This document shows, in pieces, positions 30,552-39,326 of a DNA stretch of 42,661 nt. How positions within the stretch are numbered: the first letter of the stretch is position 1; the number at the start of each line of letters is the position of its first letter. The notes under the pieces are model-generated. The model searched no databases. It had not been told where the DNA came from and saw only the letters and a list, made by a program, of their open reading frames with translations. The position numbers and the translations under genes are program-made. This DNA comes from an uncultured Paraglaciecola sp. (GTDB lineage: Bacteria > Pseudomonadota > Gammaproteobacteria > Enterobacterales > Alteromonadaceae): contig NZ_CAJWCF010000032.1 in NCBI RefSeq assembly GCF_913020055.1, forward strand, positions 1-42,661. Direction: 5' to 3'.

Positions 30552-31208
30552 ATGATGGGGGACATTATTACACAACCCCGGCATGATAAAATAGGGCTTA
30601 ACTTAGATTACAGAAATAAAGAGAGGTTGTTTTTGGAATTAGATTGGACATGTCGTTTTGGCAACGTAAAAGCCATTTTACGACTAAAAAAAACACTCAC
30701 TTTAGGAGAGGTTCCTGATAATTTTCAAATAATAGCAAATAAACTATTAGAATTGGAAGGCACATTTACTGATGGTTTTGATAACAATATTAAATACTTA
30801 CTAAACAAAAAAAACTGGCATTTGGCGAACTGCAATCAAGGTAAACCTAGTGTAGCGCTGAAAAAGCACCATAACCAATATGCATTTGATTTACATTGTT
30901 TCCCCGTGCTTAAAGGTGAACCTCAAGCCCTTATTAAACCTTTTGATGCCGATTCACCTTTTTTGGAATTTAATCCCTCTGCGTTAGGTCCCCTATTAAA
31001 TATACCAAAACTAAGTGACTTTATTAGCCTAACTATTCGTCATGGTGATGAAGCGGACATGGAATTACTAAAATATGCCCATATGTTACTAGAACAGTTA
31101 ATTGATTTATTAAGCAAATCATTGCATGTTGTTGAAAATGGTGGGAAATCAATTCAGGAATTATTTTTGTATATTGACCAACAATTAAAAGAAATGAAAA
31201 CAGCATAA
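30552..31208 (+). CDS. Protein of unknown function (218 residues)
   Basis: I do not recognise this protein. It has no signal peptide or membrane segment and mixes a beta-rich N-terminal half (LFLELDWTCRFGNVKAILRL) with a helical C-terminal third (MELLKYAHMLLEQLIDLLSK, ending IDQQLKEMKTA). The start is uncertain. The first ATG (30552) lacks a ribosome site and overlaps a possible -10 hexamer TATGAT (30551-30556). An in-frame TTG at 30633 has GAGAGG six bases upstream and would give 191 residues. Codon use resembles the neighbours. It lies between perM and bepA, about 100 bases before the latter, with no terminator seen between them. Confidence 0.65.
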   Translation: MMGDIITQPRHDKIGLNLDYRNKERLFLELDWTCRFGNVKAILRLKKTLTLGEVPDNFQIIANKLLELEGTFTDGFDNNIKYLLNKKNWHLANCNQGKPSVALKKHHNQYAFDLHCFPVLKGEPQALIKPFDADSPFLEFNPSALGPLLNIPKLSDFISLTIRHGDEADMELLKYAHMLLEQLIDLLSKSLHVVENGGKSIQELFLYIDQQLKEMKTA

Positions 31209-31312
31209 GGTAAAATTGAACTAATTAGCTGCTTGTTGATCCATAATATACTCAGACATTTATTAACCTGCACGGCCATGTAATATCAACCTAATAAAAA
31301 CAGACGGAATCT

Positions 31313-32767
31313 ATGATAAAACCTATTGCTAACACCGTTTTTTCTGCCTTAATTATAGTTTTTTTGGGCACTATGTCTGTTAGCGCAGTAAACAAGAAAA
31401 ATGACTTACCTGAAATAGGTGTTGTCGCATCTAGTGCTATCAGCTTAGACAAAGAAGTACTAATTGGCGACATACTTATGCGTCAATTACGTGGTCAAGC
31501 ACCTGTTATTAACGATCCACTGTTGGATGAATATATTCAAGACATTGGTAATCGTTTAGTTGCGCAAGCAGACAACGTTAAGTTTCCTTATAAATTTTTT
31601 ATTATTAATAGTCCAGATATCAATGCATTCGCGTTTTTTGGTGGACATATCGGCATTCATTCCGGGCTTATTTTTAACGCCAGAAACGAGTCTGAATTAG
31701 CCTCTGTATTGGCTCATGAAGTCAGTCACGTTACCCAAAGACACATAGCTAGAAGCATGGAAGCACGGCAAAAATCGTCTCCATTACAAATTGCGAGTCT
31801 GTTAGGCAGCATCATGTTGGCTGTGGTTAATCCGGAAGCGGGCATGGCAGCGCTTTCAGTTAGCAATGCAGCATCGGCACAATCCTCTATCAATTACACC
31901 AGACAAAACGAAAAGGAAGCGGATAGAGTCGGCATCAGTATATTGGCTGATGCCGGTTTTGATCCAAATGGTGCAAGCAGCTTTTTTTCAATATTAGCTG
32001 AAAAAAACCGGCTTAAATCCACCCCATTAGCGTTTCTACTAACTCACCCATTACCAGAATCTAGGATTGCAGACGCGAGAACACGAGCAGCTCAATTTAG
32101 ACCACGTAACATTCCAGAGAACATCAATTTTCACTTAGCTAAAACCAGAGTTTTGGCACGTTACTATGCCAACCCAAAACGGAATATTGAATACTTTTCA
32201 GAGATCATTCAAAAACAAACATATGTATTTAAACAGGCTGCAGAATATGGTTTGGCGTTATCTTATTTAGCCAACGAACAATTTGATCCCGCACTTAAAT
32301 TGATAGACGGGCTGTTAGAAAAAGACTCTAATAACTTATTTTATTTAGATACCTATACCGACATTGCAATAGAAACCGATCAACATCAACAAGCAATAGA
32401 TAGACTATCAGCGCAAATTATTCATGCGCCTTATAACCGAGTGTTAACCTTAAATTTAGCCAATGTATTAATCAAAACAAAAGATTTTGACAGGGCAACA
32501 ACACTGTTAAAAGACTATTTATTAGTCAACCCAAATAATATGCTGGCACACGAGTTATTAGCAGATGCCTATCGCAGTAGCGAACAAAAACTAGAAATGC
32601 ACCAAGTAAAAGCTGAAATTTATGCAATGGTAGCAGCCTATCCTAGAGCGATAGATGAATTACATACTGCTTACAATTATGCGAATGAACGTAAAATTGA
32701 AAAACAACGCATAAGAGCCAGAATTGACCAATTTAGAACTGCACAAGAACGCTTACAAACCCTTTAA
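31313..32767 (+). CDS. bepA: Periplasmic M48 metalloprotease/chaperone BepA
   Basis: BepA (YfgC) promotes or degrades outer-membrane proteins such as LptD in the periplasm. The 484-residue precursor has a signal peptide (about residues 1-25), the zinc-protease motif HEVSH at 135-139, a third ligand in the EKEAD motif near residue 202, and a C-terminal TPR block from about residue 300. Its last 15 bases overlap the 3' end of the opposing thioredoxin-like gene. The perM-bepA-yfgD grouping is the same as in E. coli. Confidence 0.95.
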   Translation: MIKPIANTVFSALIIVFLGTMSVSAVNKKNDLPEIGVVASSAISLDKEVLIGDILMRQLRGQAPVINDPLLDEYIQDIGNRLVAQADNVKFPYKFFIINSPDINAFAFFGGHIGIHSGLIFNARNESELASVLAHEVSHVTQRHIARSMEARQKSSPLQIASLLGSIMLAVVNPEAGMAALSVSNAASAQSSINYTRQNEKEADRVGISILADAGFDPNGASSFFSILAEKNRLKSTPLAFLLTHPLPESRIADARTRAAQFRPRNIPENINFHLAKTRVLARYYANPKRNIEYFSEIIQKQTYVFKQAAEYGLALSYLANEQFDPALKLIDGLLEKDSNNLFYLDTYTDIAIETDQHQQAIDRLSAQIIHAPYNRVLTLNLANVLIKTKDFDRATTLLKDYLLVNPNNMLAHELLADAYRSSEQKLEMHQVKAEIYAMVAAYPRAIDELHTAYNYANERKIEKQRIRARIDQFRTAQERLQTL

Positions 32768-33220
32768 CTGATTGATAGTTTGAATTAGTTTTTCAGCGCT
32801 TTGTTCGCCTTTCAGTTGTTTTTGCACTTTTCCATCAGCATCAAGAACATAAGTGGTCGGCAAACTGCTAGGTAGTTTGCCCCATGGCAGCGTATTCAGT
32901 CTTTCTATAATCGGAAATTGAATCGTATATTTTTGTTGTAGTACCTTTAATTGGGAATTATCTAGCGGGTCAAAGCTCACAGCAAAAATCTCAATATTTT
33001 CATTATGTTGTTGATAGAACTGGTTCAACTCTGGCATTTCTCGCAAACATGGAGCGCACCATTCGGCAAAATAATTGACGACTTTCCACTTTCCTTGTGA
33101 ATGACTCCAACGATGTCCCTGTCCATCAAGAGTCGTAAAATCTACTTTTAATTGCTGTTGACTCCATACACCAACAAACAAAGCCAACAGCGCAGCCAAT
33201 ATAATGACGATTTTTTTCAA
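32753..33220 (-). CDS. TlpA/ResA-like membrane-anchored thioredoxin
   Basis: This 155-residue protein has an N-terminal membrane anchor (IVIILAALLALFVGVWS) and a thioredoxin fold with the active site WCAPC in the context YFAEWCAPCLREMPELNQF. Such TlpA/ResA-type proteins face the periplasm and reduce or exchange disulfides, often for cytochrome c maturation; the partner here is not shown. The start is a TTG, with AGGA nine to ten bases upstream, and no earlier ATG exists. It converges on bepA with a 15-base overlap. Confidence 0.88.
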   Translation of the reverse strand: MKKIVIILAALLALFVGVWSQQQLKVDFTTLDGQGHRWSHSQGKWKVVNYFAEWCAPCLREMPELNQFYQQHNENIEIFAVSFDPLDNSQLKVLQQKYTIQFPIIERLNTLPWGKLPSSLPTTYVLDADGKVQKQLKGEQSAEKLIQTINQLKGL

Positions 33221-33320
33221 AATAACAGTGTCCTAAATGCTGGTTACTCTCGTAACAAAATAAATAAAATGTAGAATACTACGTATAAATACGAAATCTC
33301 ATTCGAAGTGAAAAAAATTT

Positions 33321-33674
33321 ATGTCTGAACTCAAAATATTACACAACCCAAGATGTTCAAAAAGTCGCCAAACACTGCAAATACTCAATGAAAAAGGACT
33401 TGAGCCTCAAATTATTGAATATTTAAACAACCCATTAAGCGCAGATGAACTAACAGAAATAATTAGCCAATTAGGTTTTTCTTCAGCAAGGCAATTAATC
33501 AGAAAAGGGGAAGATGCATATAAAGAACAAAATTTGGCTGACCAAACCTTATCTGAAGAAGCCTTAATTAACGCCATGCTTAGCCATCCCAAACTCATTG
33601 AACGACCTATTGTTTTGTTCAACGGCAAAGCCGCAATTGGCCGACCTCCTGAATCTGTTTTGAGTATTTTATGA
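33321..33674 (+). CDS. ArsC-family reductase-like protein YfgD
   Basis: This 117-residue protein belongs to the ArsC (glutaredoxin-linked arsenate reductase) family and resembles E. coli YfgD most closely. The CxxxxR-type loop is HNPRCSKSRQTLQIL, and the end is PKLIERPIVLFNGKAAIGRPPE. YfgD proteins share the arsenate reductase fold, but I cannot say whether this one reduces arsenate. There is no ars operon here and the bepA/hda neighbourhood is a housekeeping one. Its stop overlaps the start of the next gene (ATGA). Confidence 0.9.
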   Translation: MSELKILHNPRCSKSRQTLQILNEKGLEPQIIEYLNNPLSADELTEIISQLGFSSARQLIRKGEDAYKEQNLADQTLSEEALINAMLSHPKLIERPIVLFNGKAAIGRPPESVLSIL

Positions 33675-34264
33675 GTCAGGTAGTACTCATTCTTTATTAC
33701 AGCCGGCACGGGGCGACTCAAGCGATGGCAAACAGCATCGCATTGGGGGTAGAAAAATCGGGGCTAGAAGCGCGTTTACGCTGTGTTCCTGAAGTCAGCA
33801 ATAATATAGCTAACGATCAACACTCAGTTCCGCATTCGGGTGACCCTTATGTAGTCAAACAAGACTTAGAAGACTGCTGTGCTTTGGCACTTGGCAGCCC
33901 TACCCGTTTCGGAAATATGGCCGCTCCGTTAAAATATTTTTTAGACGACACTAGTGCTCAGTGGTTAGCAGGCACATTAGAAAATAAACCCGCTTGTGTT
34001 TTCACCTCTACATCCAGTATGCATGGTGGTCAAGAGACAACCTTACTAACTATGATGATCCCGTTACTTCACCATGGCATGGTATTATGTGGACTGCCCT
34101 ACTCTAACCCAGAATTACATACCACCTTAACTGGCGGAAGCCCATATGGAGCAACACATTTAGCCCAAGGCGACAACAAAAACAAACTCTCTACAGATGA
34201 ACAAAAATTGTGTGTAGCACAAGGCCAAAGACTGGCTAAATTGGCAGCAAAACTGGATACCTAA
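33671..34264 (+). CDS. WrbA-like NAD(P)H:quinone oxidoreductase
   Basis: This 197-residue flavodoxin-fold protein belongs to the WrbA family of FMN-dependent quinone reductases, which perform two-electron quinone reduction. It shows an FMN phosphate loop (YYSRHGATQAMANSIALG), SPTRFGNMAAPLKYFLD, a Gly-Gly-Gln segment (MHGGQETTLL), and SPYGATHLAQG near the end. It overlaps the ArsC-like gene by four bases and precedes a DUF2069 gene by one base. I recall this arsC-wrbA-DUF2069-hda set from Pseudomonas. Confidence 0.9.
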   Translation: MSQVVLILYYSRHGATQAMANSIALGVEKSGLEARLRCVPEVSNNIANDQHSVPHSGDPYVVKQDLEDCCALALGSPTRFGNMAAPLKYFLDDTSAQWLAGTLENKPACVFTSTSSMHGGQETTLLTMMIPLLHHGMVLCGLPYSNPELHTTLTGGSPYGATHLAQGDNKNKLSTDEQKLCVAQGQRLAKLAAKLDT

Positions 34265-34265
34265 T

Positions 34266-34700
34266 ATGACATTTAATAGCAGCTTTTTTCGACGATTAAC
34301 CTTAACCAGTTATTTACTTTTAATTGTTTGGTTAGTGGTCTGGCATTTTGTTTTAACCATCGATAAGCCCACTTCTACTTTGTTCACAATATTATTTTGG
34401 ATAGTGCCGATTTTATTGCCGGCTAAAGGACTATTTGAAGGAAAACCCTATACCTATGCCTGGACCAACTTTATTGTCATGTATTATTTATTACATGGAT
34501 TGACAGCTGTGTATGCTGTCGAAGGCGAAAGATGGTATGCACTAGTCGAAATATTACTGTGTAGTGTTTTATTTACTGGTTGTAGCTTCTATGCACGTAT
34601 TAGAGGGCGTGAACTTGGCTTGGGCATACGCAAATTAAAAGAAGAATTACTTGAAGAAAAACACGCATTTGAAAGTTTAAAAACTAAAGATCAAAAATAG
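34266..34700 (+). CDS. DUF2069 inner-membrane protein
   Basis: This 144-residue protein has four hydrophobic segments (roughly residues 13-34, 39-56, 63-81 and 92-113) and a charged, coiled-coil-prone C-terminal tail. It fits the DUF2069 family of small gammaproteobacterial membrane proteins, whose function is unknown to me. It starts one base after the WrbA-like gene and overlaps the 3' end of hda on the opposite strand by 17 bases. Confidence 0.82.
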   Translation: MTFNSSFFRRLTLTSYLLLIVWLVVWHFVLTIDKPTSTLFTILFWIVPILLPAKGLFEGKPYTYAWTNFIVMYYLLHGLTAVYAVEGERWYALVEILLCSVLFTGCSFYARIRGRELGLGIRKLKEELLEEKHAFESLKTKDQK

Positions 34701-35403
34701 CCTTAACAAAAGGTATGGTGAGTTTTCGTTGCTGTTGCAGTGATTGCTCATCAAGTATTTCCAATGATTTGACCAAAGCGGGCATATCTCGTTGCCAATG
34801 ATTAATCAAGTATTTTGCCACCTCTTTTGACATGTTCAAACCGCGATGCTGGGCTTTAACGATTAGCGCTTCTTGTCGCTCTTCGTCGGTTAATGAATAG
34901 AGTTGAAAATTTGTGCCCCAAGACAGTCTAGATACAAGATCAGGCAGTTCTAAGGACAACTGGTTAGGAGGTTGATTTCCAGTAATCACCAAACAACCAT
35001 CATTTTGTTCTTTAACCCTATTTATCAAGTCAAAAACCGCTATTTGCCATTCACTTTCACCCTGTAAACTCTCAATATCATCCAGACAAATTAGGCGATA
35101 GTGTTCTAGCCCTTGAAGCACATCAGGTGACATAAGTTGTTTTTCGTTAAAGCTTAAATACACACAAGGTTCACCTGCCAACTCGGCTTGTTGGCAAGTC
35201 GCATATAACAAATGGCTTTTGCCCAAACCAGAATCAGAAAACAAATAAGTCAGCCAATTAGAGACCTTATCCGTTTCAAATTGCCTAAATAGCGTGTTTA
35301 GATGACTACATGCTTGAGCATTTTGACCAGGAATAAAACTAGTAAAAGATTCTGTATCTTTTAAACCAATTGGCAATGACAACTGACCAGTTACTTGACC
35401 CAA
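34684..35403 (-). CDS. hda: DnaA regulatory inactivator Hda
   Basis: Hda, with the DNA-loaded beta clamp, stimulates ATP hydrolysis by DnaA and so prevents re-initiation. The 239-residue protein begins with a clamp-binding motif (GQLSLPI, residues 6-12) and has one AAA+ domain with Walker A DSGLGKSH, Walker B LICLDDIE and the end RKLTIPFVKAIFDL. The Walker A here is canonical, whereas E. coli Hda has a degenerate GAGRS. The start codon is TTG, five bases after a GGAG that lies inside the last codons of the upstream DUF2066 gene (13-base overlap), so the two are translationally coupled. Confidence 0.94.
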   Translation of the reverse strand: MGQVTGQLSLPIGLKDTESFTSFIPGQNAQACSHLNTLFRQFETDKVSNWLTYLFSDSGLGKSHLLYATCQQAELAGEPCVYLSFNEKQLMSPDVLQGLEHYRLICLDDIESLQGESEWQIAVFDLINRVKEQNDGCLVITGNQPPNQLSLELPDLVSRLSWGTNFQLYSLTDEERQEALIVKAQHRGLNMSKEVAKYLINHWQRDMPALVKSLEILDEQSLQQQRKLTIPFVKAIFDL

Positions 35404-36506
35404 AAGAACTCCAAACCATTTATAGGTTGGCCAAAATCATCAACAACCGGCCTAATTTTACGATGTAATTTTAGGGCGTTAGTTAAATCATCCACGTCGC
35501 CCAATAAATCCAATTCAAAGGTTGCACGCGGGCCTTGCTGCTTAATCAAAGTAGCGCCATTAACAACACTCATACTTTCTAATGAGCTCAAGGCCTGACT
35601 GTAGTAGGTAAGTGAGTCGATGTTGTTAACTACTATTTGAACACTAGTATCTGCTCCATCAATTTGGGTTAAGTCAATCGCATACTTAAGAGATAACTGA
35701 TCAGCTAGCGCATCTACTAAGGCATCTGCGATGATTAACCTAGTTTCACCTTGTACTTGGCCCGATAATAAACCGCCCCCCTCAATCATGGTCCAATCAG
35801 CGGTCCATATTGCGTTTGAGTTTGTATTTACAGTTATACTGTCCTTAGCATCATCAGTTAATTGCGTATCATTAAGGTAAATTCTCGCTGACAAAATAGA
35901 GGGGACAGCATAACGTTCGCTAGCTTTGGTTATTTGATTAGTAAACCCACCCCAAATGTCGTATACCCCTAATGTTTGAAGATCAGTTAAGTCCCACAAA
36001 GGAAACAGCAAACTAATGCCTCTTTGCTGCGCTCGTAAATTCAATTGTTGATAGATGTCTGCGTATTCGGTAGGCGTGGCTATTTGTCGAGGAGCATCAT
36101 CAGATGACTTAATACTTAACCAAATGAGTGATTCTGGGCGCCTTTTATCCCAAACTGAAAAACCTGCGCTGCGAATAACACTCTCTACTCGTTTTGGATC
36201 AAAGCTAATCACCAAATAGAGTTGTGCCTCTTGTTTATTGTAACTATAAGACCTGACAAATCGTGTTGCCTTTGTGACTGCACTTTTAATTTTAGAGCTA
36301 GTTAATAAGTCACTGTTACCACCAACTTTAATTAACACTTGTTTAAGCGCTAGACTAAAAGCATTATTTTGCATTCGCTCAGACTGATCATCTACTGCAA
36401 TTTTAGCGTCATACAAATCATCGATTACCTCAGCTTTGAGGCTTTGACAGCACAATAGCCAAAAGAGTAAAATCACGAATAACACTGGGTTTAATTTTAT
36501 TGGCAT
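35391..36506 (-). CDS. DUF2066 exported protein
   Basis: This 371-residue protein has an N-terminal signal sequence (LNPVLFVILLFWLLCCQSLKA, cleavage near EVIDD) and belongs by overall character to the DUF2066 family, of unknown function. I chose the ATG at 36506, which has AGGAG about 11 bases upstream; a TTG three codons earlier sits directly against that site and cannot use it. It lies upstream of and overlaps hda, and diverges from purM. The same neighbourhood (DUF2066 next to hda and purMN) occurs in Pseudomonas as I recall it. Confidence 0.8.
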   Translation of the reverse strand: MPIKLNPVLFVILLFWLLCCQSLKAEVIDDLYDAKIAVDDQSERMQNNAFSLALKQVLIKVGGNSDLLTSSKIKSAVTKATRFVRSYSYNKQEAQLYLVISFDPKRVESVIRSAGFSVWDKRRPESLIWLSIKSSDDAPRQIATPTEYADIYQQLNLRAQQRGISLLFPLWDLTDLQTLGVYDIWGGFTNQITKASERYAVPSILSARIYLNDTQLTDDAKDSITVNTNSNAIWTADWTMIEGGGLLSGQVQGETRLIIADALVDALADQLSLKYAIDLTQIDGADTSVQIVVNNIDSLTYYSQALSSLESMSVVNGATLIKQQGPRATFELDLLGDVDDLTNALKLHRKIRPVVDDFGQPINGLEFFWVK

Positions 36507-36666
36507 CTGGGCCAACTCTCCTCAAAACAACATTCGAAATTTTTTCTATCAGGCATTGTCTTTTATTTGCGAGCAAAATTCATCAATTGTTTGTCAATCT
36601 ATATACTCAAATCACCCAAAAATGAAAATTCTAGAGTTATTTGCGCATATATGTCGATATCCGTCG

Positions 36667-36695
36667 TTGGTATTATTTGTCCAAGCTGCTAAAAT
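36667..36695 (+). promoter_or_regulatory. Predicted purM promoter
   Basis: TTGGTA (36667-36672) and TAAAAT (36690-36695, five of six) are 17 bases apart, about 40 bases before the purM start. I see no PurR-type operator (ACGCAAACGTTTGCGT-like) in the 200 bases upstream. Confidence 0.6.
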
Positions 36696-36732
36696 CTGCG
36701 CTCTTTTTTTGCGGCCATATTGAGGATTAAAC

Positions 36733-37770
36733 GTGAGCGATAAAAATTCATCACTAAGTTACAAAGACGCTGGGGTTGATATAGATGCAGGCAATCAACT
36801 AGTCGAAAGAATTAAGTCGGTCACAAAGAAAACTCACAGACCTGAAGTTAAAGGTGGTTTAGGTGGTTTTGGCGCCCTGTGTGCACTACCTGAAAAATAT
36901 AAAAAACCACTTCTAGTATCAGGCACCGACGGTGTAGGCACTAAACTCAGATTGGCAATGGACTTAAAACAACACGCTGGTATTGGCATAGACTTAGTTG
37001 CCATGTGTGTAAATGACCTAATAGTACAAGGCGCTGAGCCTTTATTTTTCCTCGATTATTATGCTACCGGAAAACTAAATATAGATACTGCCACAGAAGT
37101 AGTAACTGGCATTGGCAAAGGTTGTGAGTTATCTGGCTGCGCACTTATAGGTGGCGAAACAGCTGAAATGCCTGGTATGTATCATGGTGAAGATTATGAT
37201 GTTGCTGGGTTTTGCGTAGGTGTTGTCGAAGCAGATGATGTGATTGATGGTTCACGGGTAGCTCAGGGTGATGCGCTAATTGCTTTAGCCTCTTCAGGTC
37301 CACACTCAAATGGTTATTCTTTAATCCGCAAAATCATAGAAGTATCCGCTAGTGATACCAGTGAAATGCTTGAAGGCAAAGCGTTGTCAGAACACTTACT
37401 TGAGCCTACTCGAATATATGTCAAAAACGTATTGTCCTTATTGGAACAAATACAAGTCAACGCCATTTCCCATATTACCGGTGGTGGATTTTGGGAAAAT
37501 ATTCCACGCGTATTGCCAGAAGGTACCAAAGCGGTGATTGATGGTAATAGTTGGCAGTGGCCGGCAATATTTAATTGGTTACAAACTAAAGGCAACGTAA
37601 CCACCCATGAAATGTATCGCACTTTCAATTGTGGAGTCGGTTTAATCATTGCATTACCCAGTGATAAAGCCGCCCAAGCCATTGAACTATTAAATGGCCT
37701 CGGTGAAAATGCATGGCAAATTGGCCATATTGAAAATAGTGACAGCGAGCAACAGGTTGAGATCAATTAA
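36733..37770 (+). CDS. purM: Phosphoribosylformylglycinamidine cyclo-ligase (AIR synthetase)
   Basis: PurM closes the imidazole ring to make AIR from FGAM with ATP. The 345-residue length equals that of E. coli. Motifs are [17 protein letters not shown] at the start, [38 protein letters not shown] and [14 protein letters not shown]. The start codon is GTG, with TGAGG eight bases upstream. purN follows with no gap (TAAGTG), as in the E. coli purMN operon. Confidence 0.98.
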   Translation: MSDKNSSLSYKDAGVDIDAGNQLVERIKSVTKKTHRPEVKGGLGGFGALCALPEKYKKPLLVSGTDGVGTKLRLAMDLKQHAGIGIDLVAMCVNDLIVQGAEPLFFLDYYATGKLNIDTATEVVTGIGKGCELSGCALIGGETAEMPGMYHGEDYDVAGFCVGVVEADDVIDGSRVAQGDALIALASSGPHSNGYSLIRKIIEVSASDTSEMLEGKALSEHLLEPTRIYVKNVLSLLEQIQVNAISHITGGGFWENIPRVLPEGTKAVIDGNSWQWPAIFNWLQTKGNVTTHEMYRTFNCGVGLIIALPSDKAAQAIELLNGLGENAWQIGHIENSDSEQQVEIN

Positions 37771-38427
37771 GTGACTGAACATACGTCGCAAAAATCCATA
37801 GTGGTATTGGTTTCAGGCAATGGTTCGAACTTACAAGCGATCATCGATGATATTTCTCAGCAAAAAATTAACGCTAGGATCTCAGCGGTTATCGCTAACC
37901 AAGAATCTGCATTTGGATTAGTTCGCGCTAAAAATGCAGGTATCCCAGCTATCTTTATTGACCATAAGAGTTTTGCTAGTCGAGAAGAATATGATGCTAA
38001 ATTGGCGAGTTGTATAGAAGAGTTATCTCCGAATCTCATTGTATTAGCTGGATTTATGCGTATTCTAACTCCAGCTTTTGTTGAGCGTTTTAGTGGAAGG
38101 ATGTTGAACATTCATCCATCTTTGTTGCCCAAGTACAAAGGATTGAATACACACCAACGTGCGATTGATGCAAATGACAAAGAACATGGGGCTTCGGTTC
38201 ACTTTGTGACACCTGAATTAGATGGCGGCCCCGTAGTGTTGCAATCTAAAGTGCCAATATTTGACCAGCAAGAATCAAAAGAATTGGCAGAAAGAGTACA
38301 ACAACAAGAGCGTCAGATGTACCCACTTGTGATTAAATGGTTTTGTGAAGAAAGGCTAAAAATGATCGACAACAAAGCGGTATTAGACAATCAAGTGTTA
38401 GCTGAAGAGGGTTATGCAATTGGGTAA
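37771..38427 (+). CDS. purN: Phosphoribosylglycinamide formyltransferase
   Basis: PurN transfers a formyl group from 10-formyltetrahydrofolate to GAR. The 218-residue protein shows the phosphate loop LVSGNGSNLQAIID, the catalytic MLNIHPSLLPKYKGLNTHQRAI (Asn, His) and the late Asp in LDGGPVVLQ. The start is a GTG directly after the purM stop, so translation is coupled. The next gene starts 14 bases before its end. Confidence 0.97.
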   Translation: MTEHTSQKSIVVLVSGNGSNLQAIIDDISQQKINARISAVIANQESAFGLVRAKNAGIPAIFIDHKSFASREEYDAKLASCIEELSPNLIVLAGFMRILTPAFVERFSGRMLNIHPSLLPKYKGLNTHQRAIDANDKEHGASVHFVTPELDGGPVVLQSKVPIFDQQESKELAERVQQQERQMYPLVIKWFCEERLKMIDNKAVLDNQVLAEEGYAIG

Positions 38428-39157
38428 AGCTATTGGTTTTTTATCGATAACTCTGTTTTTAGGGCTGACTTTTGGCGTAAATAATCGGGCTTATGCAGAC
38501 TCAGACCAATTGGTAGGTTTTGAAGCTGAATACAAGGTTTATCGCTTTGGTAGAAATTTAGGTAAAGCCAGACTTAGCCTTAAAGCTGATGAAGACAATT
38601 TATATCGATTAGACTATTACTCAAAAGTATCCGCTTTCTTTTTATCAGATGTTCGCTCTGAAACTAGCTTTTTTTCTGCAAACAATAATCAACTACATCC
38701 AAAAACCTATGCTTATAGTCGCAGCGGCACAGGTTCCAACAAAAGCACCAAAATTCAATTTGATGCTGAAAAATCAACAGTCACCGTAAACCAAGCTCAA
38801 CCAATTGAATGGTTAGGCCAGCTAGATAACCAACTTTATCGTTTAGACGTACAATTAAAGCTAGCTTCAGGCAAACGTGAATTTGACTACAATATTGTGA
38901 ACAATAGAGGTGAACTTCGTCATTACGAGTTAAAAGTAGTAGGCACGGAGCAACTCGACCTACCTTTCGGTATGCTTGAAGGCATCAAGGTTATGATTTT
39001 GCGGAAAAACTCATCAAGAGAAACAATCGCTTGGTTTTCTCCACAACTAAATTATCAGTTAGTACAGCTTAAACAATATAAAGATGGTGACGAACAAGGT
39101 GAGATTCGTCTGAAATATTTCAAATCTGAAAATTCTCAATTAGAAGCAAAAAACTAA
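38414..39157 (+). CDS. DUF3108 exported protein
   Basis: This 247-residue protein has a signal peptide (ITLFLGLTFGVNNRAYADS, cleavage probably after AYA) and the beta-rich DUF3108 pattern (FEAEYKVYRFGRNLGKARLS, then IQFDAEKSTVTVN and LPFGMLEGIKVMILRK). Proteins of this family are predicted periplasmic and of unknown function. It overlaps purN by 14 bases and uses a GAGGG within the end of purN as ribosome site. It is therefore the third gene of the purMN operon, as in some other gammaproteobacteria. Confidence 0.82.
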   Translation: MQLGKAIGFLSITLFLGLTFGVNNRAYADSDQLVGFEAEYKVYRFGRNLGKARLSLKADEDNLYRLDYYSKVSAFFLSDVRSETSFFSANNNQLHPKTYAYSRSGTGSNKSTKIQFDAEKSTVTVNQAQPIEWLGQLDNQLYRLDVQLKLASGKREFDYNIVNNRGELRHYELKVVGTEQLDLPFGMLEGIKVMILRKNSSRETIAWFSPQLNYQLVQLKQYKDGDEQGEIRLKYFKSENSQLEAKN

Positions 39158-39281
39158 ACCTCTAATGACATCTATACTGATGTTGTTCAGTTATCATTTT
39201 AATTAATGCAATGTTATTTAAAATAACCATTCAAAACATAGCTATAAACTGATCCTTAAACTTGATTTTTACATAGAAGAA

Positions 39282-39287
39282 TATATT
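39282..39287 (+). promoter_or_regulatory. Possible fadE -10 box
   Basis: TATATT lies 45 bases before the fadE ATG and seven bases before the FadR-like operator. No good -35 hexamer stands 16-18 bases upstream, so the promoter call is weak. Confidence 0.3.
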
Positions 39288-39294
39288 GTTAAAA

Positions 39295-39311
39295 GTCTGG
39301 TCTGACCTCTT
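39295..39311 (+). promoter_or_regulatory. FadR-type operator upstream of fadE
   Basis: GTCTGGTCTGACCTCTT contains the FadR core CTGGTCNGACC in full and matches the 17-base FadR operator pattern (AACTGGTCNGACCTGTT) at most positions. It lies 15 bases before the fadE ATG and just after a possible -10 box, where bound FadR would block transcription until long-chain acyl-CoA releases it. Confidence 0.75.
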
Positions 39312-39326
39312 TTTACTGGAGTATTT

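Noticed and set aside
33321-33674. Arsenic resistance locus from the ArsC-like gene
   Set aside because: No arsR, arsB or acr3 nearby; the gene matches the YfgD branch and sits in a housekeeping neighbourhood.
36516-36732. PurR operator before purM
   Set aside because: I looked for ACGCAAAC-type half-sites and found none with acceptable symmetry; GCGAGCAAAA at about 36570 is too diverged.
37314-37766. 150-codon frame antisense to purM
   Set aside because: It lies wholly inside a well-conserved gene, has no ribosome site and resembles no known family.
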